Source: Aralia elata
Lineage: Eukaryota > Streptophyta > Magnoliopsida > Apiales > Araliaceae
Reading direction: 5' to 3'
Length of the DNA: 64,000 nucleotides
Assembly (NCBI GenBank): GCA_034770075.1
Contig: CM068387.1
Span: forward strand, 82,064,971 to 82,128,970
The notes beneath the pieces are model-generated. The model worked only from the letters and a program-made list of their open reading frames with translations, did no database searches and was not told the origin of the DNA. A program made the position numbers and the translations under genes. Shown here in pieces: positions 54,639 through 64,000 of this stretch. The number at the start of each line of letters is the position of its first letter. Positions within the stretch are counted from its first letter, which is position 1.

Positions 54639-57574
54639 AGCTTCTGTTTCTTGTACTTATATGTAACTTCTGAAAATAAGAAGAGAACAATAAACACAAT
54701 GAATCAAACATGAAGCAGGCACGATTGCATTATTGTTAATTCCACAAAATTCGAAATGAAACAATTAAAAGCTGGACTATGCAGCAAGAACCAAAAGCTC
54801 ATACTTAACCCCAAGAAAGTAAACAGGAGAGAACTCCAAGTTGACAACTGTCACAACTGAAGAGAGTGAAACTTAGTCAGGTGACTAGATGCAAAAGGAC
54901 TGAAATTTGAGCTGTTCGATGATCAATTCATACCACAAGGCTTGTTATAACCTAAAGTTTTGCTAGAAATCACAGAAAATTCCATAAACATACATATATA
55001 TTGACATAAACCCTACTGTCAACCTCAAAAAAAAAAAGAAAAAAAAAAAGTCCTGGATGCTAATTGCTAAGTCACTAATAATCGAAGTTCATGAGACAAC
55101 TAAACACACACATATATAAACAAATATAAAAGTTCAGGAGAGAACTAAAAATGTATAATTGCCACCGAATTGGGCATTCAAAAGGATCTAATAAGTGAAA
55201 ACATGCTCCAACAGAAACAAGCATCAATCTTCTCCTATGCAATAACACATACAGCTATGAAACACTAAAATTGATATTACTGAGATTTTACGAAAATTTA
55301 ACAGATATGTCGTGTGTGTCTATATATATATCCAAGAGTTGAAGATCGCCGGCCACAAGAGATACACATCTGTGTATACAAATTAATATAACAGATCTAA
55401 GAAGTAAACAGATATCTAATAATAGTTCGTTTTAAGTGTGGTGTTTTTGAATTTTGATTACCTTCAAATTTGCCGGAGATAGAAAGATTCAAGGAGAGAG
55501 AAGCTCTTTTGCTACAATCTGCTCAGACTTTGTGAATCACGCTCCTAATTTTGTTATATTTGCGCAAATACGACTCTGTATTTTATTTTATTAATCCCAG
55601 GAGAATTTAATAAATAATACTGGACTAAAAGATCTTCTATTTGGGCCAAGGTCCCGAGCTCAGAAATGTAGCCCGTTAATTAGGTGGGCTCAGTTAAAAT
55701 TTGTCACTCGTCCTTTATAAACTTCTTTGAAAGATTTTTTTTTCTTTTAAGTATTAAATAGTATTTTTTTTAGAATTATGCCAAAATGTGTTACAAAATC
55801 TTAAATATTTTTTTTAATGAAAAAAGAAAAAAAATGCAAAAAATTAATAATTTAAATAGATGGAGTATTTTTCTTCTCTGTTATAATATGCATGTTTAAA
55901 TGAGTTTGATGGATCTAGTTATCCCTAATTATTAATCGAATTATTTTGGATTAGTTAAGAGAAATTCAAATTAAGTGAAAACCGTTTAGTTATATGTTTT
56001 GCTAACCAAGTTAATATGCTCTTAATTCAACTTAGTTTTGACCAAAACATTTCTCTTTTCTGAAACACAACATTTTAAATCAAGTGGTGCTATAATGTTA
56101 GCATGAACACATGGTATCACTACGATATATTTTCTTGGCACAACAAATTATTTTTGACAAAGTTGTATAGTTCCAAGTCAATCTACGTTTATCCTTCAGC
56201 CAATCAATATACAATAGTAAACATTTTCCATCAGCGGCATTATTCGAAAAAATCTGATTAATTTAAACCCATCCAAGTCTTCACCCATTCCAATATAAAT
56301 TCAATAGAAAGAATTAGTCAATTAAATTATAGATAATAAATGGGTCAGTTTGAAAAAAAAAAAATTGCTAATCGTAAAATATTATTCACACCAACCGATA
56401 TTTCACGATTAAGGGTGTAATACTCTTTGTAGTAACGGTCCTTGTATATCGTATTAATAGTCGAAATATGATTGAAAGAAAAAATCTCTATTTTATAGTG
56501 CTTCTTCCTATAAATTCCATTGGACCCAAAAAATAATACGTTGGAAGAATCTGTTGGATATGGAAGAGAGATAAATAAGTCTTAATCAATAACGGTTAAT
56601 CAACAACGGGAGATATTCATTTAAGTATTTGTGTCTGTCCGAATCTCATTGACAACGAATCAAGTTGCATATGTAACCAATGTTTTTTTGACCTTTTTAA
56701 ATATTTCATGTTTGGTGAGAGCAATACAAGCATCCACACCCTAGATGGCGAGAGTCCAATAGTCGAAAATATCACTAATTTACGTTTTGACCCGAGTAAT
56801 ATGGGACACGTGGAATCCTGTGTGAATCAGCGAATCCAATTCAATTGTTTACTTAATTTTCAAGTTCAACCAACCCATTACGAGCAAGGCTTTAAAATGA
56901 GCAAACAGTTCAGGCTCAATTCGTATTTGCTCGACTAAAAATTCGATTCGATCTCGACTCAAAATATAAATGATTTAAATATGAACAAATTTTAAAATTC
57001 GATAAATTACTCGAACCTTCTCAAATTGTAATTTTCTATTGATACTCGAATCATATTTTTATTCGAAAAGTTCAAATTACTCGGGGTCGATTCGAGATTG
57101 TACTCGACTCGATAGCTAAACGAACCTCAATCAAACCTTATTTTATATTCGATAAATTAATCAAATATGAATAACTCAATACTTGGCTCGACTCAATTCA
57201 TTTATACCATTAATTACGAGTCAAACCCAATATGATGAACCCGATGAAAATTTTCTTTTTTGGCTCACAGAAAAATACTCCACAAAATGGGATGTAAAGA
57301 GGCTGCAAACTCTCACCCAACTGCTGGAACAAGAAATATACCATACTTTCCCCCTATCCAATTGGACCAATTCTATCATGGATTTCATGCCAACCAACCT
57401 ACTAAAGTAGCTCAGGGAGACCTTTTTACTATTTAGTATGGTCAACTATAAAACATCACAATATTATTAGTCACAAAAACAATCTTCCACTTGGGAAACA
57501 CGGAAACATATATGCGATAAAGAACTTCCCGAAACTGTATTAATTCATCTCTAAGAAAACACAAGGGAAAATAA
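54639..57574. other. EMC6 leader and intergenic region
   Basis: Contains the EMC6 5' UTR and its intron (54670-55461) and then AT-rich DNA. At 56830-57190 short motifs such as CTCGACTC and TTCGA recur, reminiscent of a decayed copy of the GAGCTCG-rich MITE type seen at 44920. No protein recognised. Confidence 0.45.
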
Positions 57575-59090
57575 TTACCTACCTACTTTCTCAGTTTTCA
57601 GTTTCCTTCCAGTGCTACTTACATTCAGGTTCTTATAATTTCTATTTTCTCTGTCACTGGCTTCATCCTCATCTACATAAATGATGCCCTCTTCACAACC
57701 ATCATCCAAACTAGCCACACCAATCTCATTCTCAGCATCCTCGCCTTCACCTTCATCTTCATAGTCATCATCATAATCCAAGTCATCTTCTTCATCATCA
57801 TCTGTACCTGCTCGCATAGTATGGAACTCGGGGGGAGGAGGACAATCCTCTGTGATCACCTCGTCCCTCTTAATCACGAGATGCCGAATGACTCTCTCAT
57901 CTTTGTCTAACATGCTCTTGAACTCGTTTATATATTTTGCTTCCAACTCAAAGTTCATTAAGATGTAGTGAGCATTCTTCGCCTTCTGTATCTTGTATGC
58001 CAGTCTCCGGAGACCCCAATCACTGAATCTCCATACCTTGCCTTTCTTCTCCTTCAAAAACTCTGCAAGAAATAGTTTCATTGTTATAATAAATGAAGTT
58101 TTAACAATTTTTTACTGCTGTCTTCCTCACTAAAGGGCATATCAAAAGAAACAGATAAATGATGCTGGGTAATGCAAATAAGAGCACATTAAATACTAAA
58201 GCAAAATAGATACTAGCAAATCCTCAGACAATCATGATTTCAAACTAAGTACTATCCTCCCTTTACTATAACTGAAGTTGAAAGACTAGGAATTTTTGTT
58301 CTTCCTTCTTTTCATTGATGACCTGATTAATGAACTTTTATCAACCCAAAATGTAAACATAACAACGATGAAAAGCCTATAACTTTAACTTATCAAAATA
58401 AAGAAAAGTCACCTTGAACTTTAAGATTAACTTTCTCAACCTCTTCCACATGGTTCTCATGAATCAGGTAGACAACTTCGTAGTGGCGCACTGCAGAACA
58501 ACATCAAAAATATATAATAACAAAAAAGAAACTCTTCAGTAGATTCAAATCAGTAAATGAAAAGTAACACCAAGTTTATAGTTTTCTTCATTTTGGGTAT
58601 TTCCTTGTATAACACGATAAAATTTTCTTTTATTGTTAAGGAACGACACCATCTCACAATAAAAAGTAAACAAGCAAAAGTTTATACTTGTCATAGTTCG
58701 AATCGTACAGCTATGTGGGATAAAGTGTTAACTTTAAAAAGTACAATGTATCTGGTCTTTTTCTGAGAAATCAACAATACAGAAGGCAGATATACTTCTT
58801 GAATCTTCCTGAATCCTTATACAAAATTAGTTAGGAATGTGAAATAACGAGGAAACATGCTTACTTCGTTCTTCATCCAAATCACTTTCCAGCAGAAGAT
58901 TCAGAGCTTCATAGAGTTCCTCTGCAAATCAACAATTTACTCAACCACTGTAACCTCCATATGATCAGGAGAAAAGAAAAATGGTGACTATAGAATTTCG
59001 AAATTCAAAACAATAATAATCACTTACGCTCCTCAGCATCTGCAAACTCAGGTAGAAGCCTACCATCTTCCTGAACTTTCTTCTGAAATT

Positions 59091-59126
<36 letters not shown>

Positions 59127-60555
59127 AGAGGGTGGGGGGCGGGGGGGTTAAAGAAAGAGTTAACAGCTTGTGGTAATAGCTCAACCTAAGACACTGAACT
59201 TTAAGCTTCGAATTTCCAAGAAATGGATACAATTTTAACACCCCAGATTCAACTTCATGGATAATAGAATTGAATATACCCAAACCCATCTATATAACTC
59301 CCTCTAGTTCACAAAAGAGTCCCATTTGCAGAAAGAAAAAAAATATTTGATCCACATAGAGTCCTCCTTTTGTTGATGATAGTATAAAATGACACAATAT
59401 CCCTAAGTTTTAACATCACAACTTCATTACCATGCTGCCACTACTAAACTAAACACCCATCATATTTAGGGATAAACATGGAATAAAAATATATCCTTAA
59501 AGTTTTAAAATTTTATAAATGAGGCTCTTTTTGTGGAATGGAGGGAGTACTACATAAAGACAATAGGTTTTACAGAACTTCTCTACTACATCCAATAACA
59601 ATTGCAAATTTGAGAAAAGCTTATATAACACGAGATATAATTCATAAAGGGTGAATTGGTAACCACTTTCAAGCTTTATATTCTTAAAAAAGTAAAACTA
59701 AAATACAGCAGCTGAGCACACGTGCATAGAGCATTTCACGACTCTAGTTGGGATATATTGGACCCAAATGCATATACTGTATACATATCTACGGACACAC
59801 AAAAAATTCACAATGGGTCCAATTTCTAACAACTGTTTCCTGGAGTGTTCCTGTACATCTGCAAACGTGAATACCCAAATCATACAATCTTAGTATTCAA
59901 TGCCTGCAGCTATCTGGTGCTTGAATTTTCTACCCTAAATATTCACAATCAAGAATTACATACTTTCTACATTATTTCCACTATAGACGCTAAAATAATT
60001 AATAATCATATAACACACATCTATACATGTGCCCCCAATACTCAAAACTCTTCTTCAGATAATTCAAATACACACTTAAAAGTACCCCCCCCCCTCAAAC
60101 TTTAGGGGGTTTCAAGTGCTTTTGATGCTCTAAAATAGTCATAGCTATGGAATAATAATATAACAGCATATCAAGATTAGTACACCCATATGAGTAAATG
60201 TATTGTGTATGTAAACATCTAGCAACAAATTAGAACGAATTAGAAAAAGAGAGCTGACCTCTTTAAGCAGGACAGCTTCAGGAAAAATGCCAGTGGATTC
60301 ATCTGGTTTGGATACAAAGCTATGGGTATCGACTTTTTTACTATTACTACTGTTATTCTTCTTGGCGGCCGCAATTATTGATGAAGTTTTGAGCTTTTGA
60401 GAAGAAAATGGGAAAGGAGAAAAGGAATACCCATTTGCGAAAAACAAGCAAGTATTCGAATTTATACTGGATAACCCACCACCTCTATACAGTTTTCCAG
60501 CGTCTGAAAATTGAAGATTAGTTGAAGAAGAAGATGTCAGCACCACTGACTCCAT
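57575..60555 (-). CDS. Chloroplast ribosomal protein bS6c with acidic C-terminal tail
   Basis: Nuclear-encoded plastid 30S subunit protein S6. Five exons join in phase: 60555-60259, 59082-59028, 58921-58865, 58490-58413 and 58062-57575, giving 324 residues. Exon 1 is a Ser-rich, acid-poor transit peptide (start MESVVLTSSSSTNLQF, running to about residue 65), followed by a basic spacer. The S6 fold begins at about residue 137 (MRHYEVVYLIHENHVEEVEK) and includes WRFSDWGLRRLAYKI, KNAHYILMNFE and DERVIRHLVIKRDE, ending near residue 235. The remaining 90 or so residues are strongly acidic (DDDEEDDLDYDDDYEDEGEGE...), longer than in many bS6c proteins. Intron 1 (59083-60258) has a C34 run on the coding strand directly before the acceptor and contains a MITE. 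Confidence 0.94.
59092..59125. repeat. G34 homopolymer (C34 on the bS6c coding strand)
   Basis: Thirty-four consecutive G on the plus strand, followed by further G-rich sequence to about 59148. On the bS6c transcript strand this is C34 followed by GAATTTCAG and then exon 2, so it occupies the polypyrimidine-tract position. Confidence 0.93.
59298..59547. mobile_element. MITE in bS6c intron 1
   Basis: About 250 bp. Left end CTCCCTCTAGTTCACAAAAG and right end CTTTTTGTGGAATGGAGGGAG are imperfect complements; TA follows the right end, while the left flank reads TAA. A related truncated copy lies at 19655-19825. Confidence 0.75.
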
Positions 60556-61920
60556 TGAAGCCTATATTATCAGAAGATAGAACAACACATTTTAACTTTA
60601 TATACTTCGAAGAGGCTTTAGGAAGGGGAGAATGGTATGGATCGTAATTTAATAGATGATTGTGGATACACTTGGAAGGCTAGGATGAAAAGAGAAGGAA
60701 AAGAAAATTCGATATACATAAATAGATTGAGGGTGACTTGATCCATTAGTACATGATTTATTTTTATTAATACAGAGGTTGAGAGTTTGATTTTTATAGA
60801 CAATTTATTTTATTAATATAAAGGTTGAGAGTTTAATTTTTATTAACGATTACGAATATTGAAGACACTAAACTCTTTGATATAGAGGTTGATCTAAACT
60901 TATTCCCTTAGACATTCAAAAAAAAATGCATAAAAATCTATCTTTTATAAAAATAAATTTAATTATTTATATTTATAGATATTTAACAGGAAGAATGTTA
61001 GTAATATATATTGTAATGAATGGTTAAGAGAGTTTTATAAATTTTAAACTTGTTTTTTTCTTCTCTTTTTTTTCCCTCTAATTTTTGAAGTTCTGACATT
61101 TAATAAATTCTCACTTGTAAGAGGGTTTAAGGATACAATAGTCAAGTTTTAAATGTTTTTAATGATGAAATAAGGAATTTTTTGTACAATTATTTCCTAT
61201 TAATTTATTTATTTTGATTCACCTTAAAAAGACAATATGTATATCCAAAAAGAGGAATGTTGGGTTGAATGGTTGCATTCAAGTGGTCAAGTCTGAGAAC
61301 ACTTTGTATAAAATCATGGTAATATCTAGATCAACCACACTATCATCGACATATCACACCCAAAAGAAATTGACAGAGGATCTCAAGCCATCCCAATGTT
61401 TCAAAAGATAGTGATCAAAGAAAACAAGAACTAGAGCAAAACTAAATTCTTCTATATTTAATTATGTTGTTATTATATTTAAACACAGAGTTCCAAAATT
61501 GTCCCGAAAGCTTAATAATTCAGAAAATTTGCCAATTAAATTGGCATCTCTTTCTTATACACTGCCTATCATCTTGTCCATATAACCCACTGCTGAAAGT
61601 TGGGAACACATTCATCGAGCTGTTCATCACAATTGTCATCACATTAAAAAGAAACTGCCATTAATTACAGGCAATTCATTCTTAAAATGAGAATTCCGAG
61701 TACAATTTCCCAAAGAAATGTGGGTGAGAAGCTATACAAACTCTGTATAAAGCTGGATTAAGGGGTAAGTTCACGCCAATGTACAATTAAGTGGAGTTAA
61801 ATTTTCCCTCGGGCTTTCATATTCTAAGAGACAAACTTACCCTCATCAAGTTTTCTGAGCCTTCTTTTCAGGCTCTTAAAGGTCCATCCTCCGTAGTAAG
61901 CAAAGGGTCTGGAATATTGC
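60556..61920. other. Intergenic region between J-domain-type gene and bS6c
   Basis: bS6c upstream region and 3' UTR of the gene to the right. AT-rich, with short direct repeats near 60770-60840 (GAGGTTGAGAGTTTGATTTTTAT-like copies). No gene seen. Confidence 0.5.
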
Positions 61921-64000
61921 TCACCATTGCTTCTTTCCCTTTTTCTTTCTCTTGCCACCACTACTGCTGGTGCCACCACCTCCTGGATTGCCCCCGCCAC
62001 TTTTAAAGCTGGTTCCAGCACGTGTAGACGGGCTATCTGAATTACCACCAGCAAAATTGTCAAACATGCCAGCTTGCATTGCATTCAGTAACCACTCTTC
62101 AAATTCTTCCTCTGTCATTGTCTCCTCCATATTAGAAGATGGTATTCCACCTCCCCTTTGTCCCGAGTTTCCCTTCCCACTGCTATGCTTTGACGTTACA
62201 CTTGTGTTCACATGGAAGCTTGGCTTGTGAGTGTTGACCGGACATCTCATTCCCTGCAACCACAATCCAGCATAATGTACATGGAAGAAATGTATCTGTT
62301 TCTACTTGTCCAAAAAGAAGAAGAAGAAGAAATGCAAACGCATGTGTATAGACTATTATTTTCTCCAGTATAGTTTTTCTTCAATACTGAATCGAAGCCA
62401 TAACTAAAATATATTTAATGATATCAGAAAGTTGATCTATTTTTCCTTCAAAAAGAAAACATATAACGTAATTATCGCCAAAATATCCAAATAATGATCC
62501 GGATAGTCTTTTTTTCAATTTATAAAAGTAATTACCAAGTTACCATTCCACACTATTATGGTCCATTTGATAGAGAGGACATAAATTTAAGGAAAAAAGG
62601 AGATCAAAAGATAGATAACTGTACCATCTTTCTCTTTGTAAGTACGTACAAAAGGTACAACTACTTTTACTATAAAATGTTTTATGGCAAAAGCACCATC
62701 TAGGGGGGTTATAGACATGACATACAGAAAAATCCTACGAAGGGGACAAAGTTAATACTACCGGAATTTTGTTTCAAGTATAAGGGGGGGAAATTGAATA
62801 TATAAACCATTATCTAAAAATGAGGTACAATTAAAACTAGTAAAATTATAGTTTTCCAATGGTTATGGGGGATAACTGCACCCATAATATGGATGCCCAC
62901 TCCTGGTAAATGGTGATCACTAAGGAAGGGATGTTGAGTAGGAAGGAAGAAAAGAGCAGCTACTATTACTAGCCTACACCATTATGTTGTTATATATAGA
63001 ATGAGAAGTATCGTCTTTTTAGGTCCCTCTCATTTATGGTAGGAAAGAAGAATAAAGATGCTCCCTCCTCTTTTCCATTCTTAAAAATAGAAAACTATCC
63101 ATCACTTCTGGCGCACCCCCCCCCCCCCCAAACTCCCCTGGTTTCCCAAAAAAAAACTTTTTTCTCCCAGAATGGCACTGGTCTTATATGTAAGGAAGCA
63201 ACGAGAATATCCTCGTGAGTATGACTCAGAATTTATGTTTACATAGCTCCTCAAACATATCAATTTGGCAGTGAAACATGGATACATGAAATTATCAAGT
63301 TGATTATGTAGTCACAGCATGTCACCAAATAACAGTAAAAGAAAGGGAATAGAGACTCAATTCCCTGAAGATGCACTTATAACAAGGGTAAAGCGAAAGA
63401 CAAAAGATGCATTAAGTTCCACTAGAAATAATGAGCACATTTGAAGACTAGCTAAAGCACATGGACTCATTTTGACATCTTTAGGACATGTGAGAACCCA
63501 CTACGACTCTCATTGCATGCTATATTTGGTTTGACCTTCAACTACATTTTAAAACTTAAAAGCACAGACTCGTGCAGTCTTGCTGACTCTTGCACATAAT
63601 GTTCTTTCAGTTAAATATCAAAGCGCCAAATATTTTCTAACATTTAAGAATAGGCCTGCTTCTTTTGCACAACATCCGTAGACTACACCACTCTCAAGTG
63701 AAACTTTTTAGTTATACTAATTTCAGAACAGGTAATTCTGATTGTCTCTTTGTATGATATCACTTCAAAGACAAACACAAAAACAATTTGAAGATTTTTT
63801 GTTTTACCTGACAGATATACCATTCAGTTGCATCATATATCTTGCTATCAGCACAAACATATGCACAAGGAGCATCCACCTGTACATTAGCCATTTGGAA
63901 ACGGTTATTTCTACATCAAAGAGGATGGAAGATAAAACACCATCGACATAGCTACTTTCAAAACACAAGCTTCTTCCAATGTATACATACCTTCTGCAGT
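61921..64000 (-). CDS. J-domain-type protein, 3' end only (partial)
   Basis: The C-terminal part of a gene that continues beyond the right edge. Three exon pieces join in phase: 64000-63991 (partial, ending CTG CAG AAG), 63879-63808 and 62253-61921. The last two exons encode 134 residues: VDAPCAYVCADSKIYDATEW and YICQ, then GMRCPVNTHKPSFHVNTSV. These are followed by EETMTEEEFEEWLLNAMQAG, a Gly/Ser-rich stretch, and a basic tail KRKKKGKKQW. The Cys-rich block and the EEFEEWL and KKKGKKQW endings recall the C-terminal region of a plant DnaJ-domain protein family of unknown client. The J domain itself would lie outside the window, so the assignment is from memory of C-terminal motifs. The intron 62254-63807 is 1.55 kb and holds a C14 tract (63116-63129). 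Confidence 0.72.

Noticed and set aside
59020..59289. Proline-run open frame on the minus strand
   Set aside because: It reads bS6c exon 2 plus the C34 tract of the intron; splice sites and phase exclude it as a separate gene.

Overview
The window is nuclear DNA of a flowering plant, probably a eudicot. The evidence is GT-AG introns throughout, plant-specific families (CrRLK1L receptor kinase, TPD1-like peptide, REDUCED WALL ACETYLATION protein, plastid ribosomal protein S6 with a transit peptide), AT-rich intergenic DNA full of MITEs, and a block of plant mitochondrial DNA carrying rpl5 and rps14 remnants. I cannot name the species.

Layout, left to right: intronless FERONIA-like receptor kinase (1181-3748, +); TPD1-like secreted peptide in 3 exons (5359-6038, -); Fip1-like polyadenylation factor in 9 exons (8872-16864, +); ribosome-biogenesis protein RLP24 in 4 coding exons (18620-20831, -); a mitochondrial-like insertion (about 21358-26870) whose rpl5 remnant is split by a 3264-bp LTR-type element with exact 5-bp target-site duplications, followed by a broken rps14; a short pectin methylesterase in 2 exons (27298-28781, -); about 5.4 kb of gene-free DNA with nested MITEs; an acidic nuclear-type protein in 2 exons (34240-37137, +); a RWA wall-acetylation protein in 15 exons (39226-48158, +); EMC6 in 4 coding exons including a 20-nt microexon (49482-54638, -); plastid ribosomal protein bS6c in 5 exons (57575-60555, -); and the 3' end of a J-domain-type protein that runs off the right edge (61921-64000, -). 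Exon joins were worked out by hand from splice sites, reading phase and remembered family sequence. In every complete multi-exon gene the coding exons sum to a multiple of three.

The genes do not form a pathway or operon. Three relate to the cell wall (FERONIA-like, PME, RWA), but they are far apart and this looks like ordinary plant gene order. The most informative structure is the layered insertion history: mitochondrial DNA, then an LTR element inside it; a hAT-type element inside another hAT-type element in a RWA intron; a Harbinger-like MITE inside a Stowaway-like MITE; a 9-bp-TSD MITE 76 bp upstream of the PME start codon; and a 411-bp hairpin in an EMC6 intron. I found no convincing new biological system. 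I saw no tRNA, rRNA gene or CRISPR array, apart from one short rRNA-like stretch of about 26 bp noted in an RLP24 intron.
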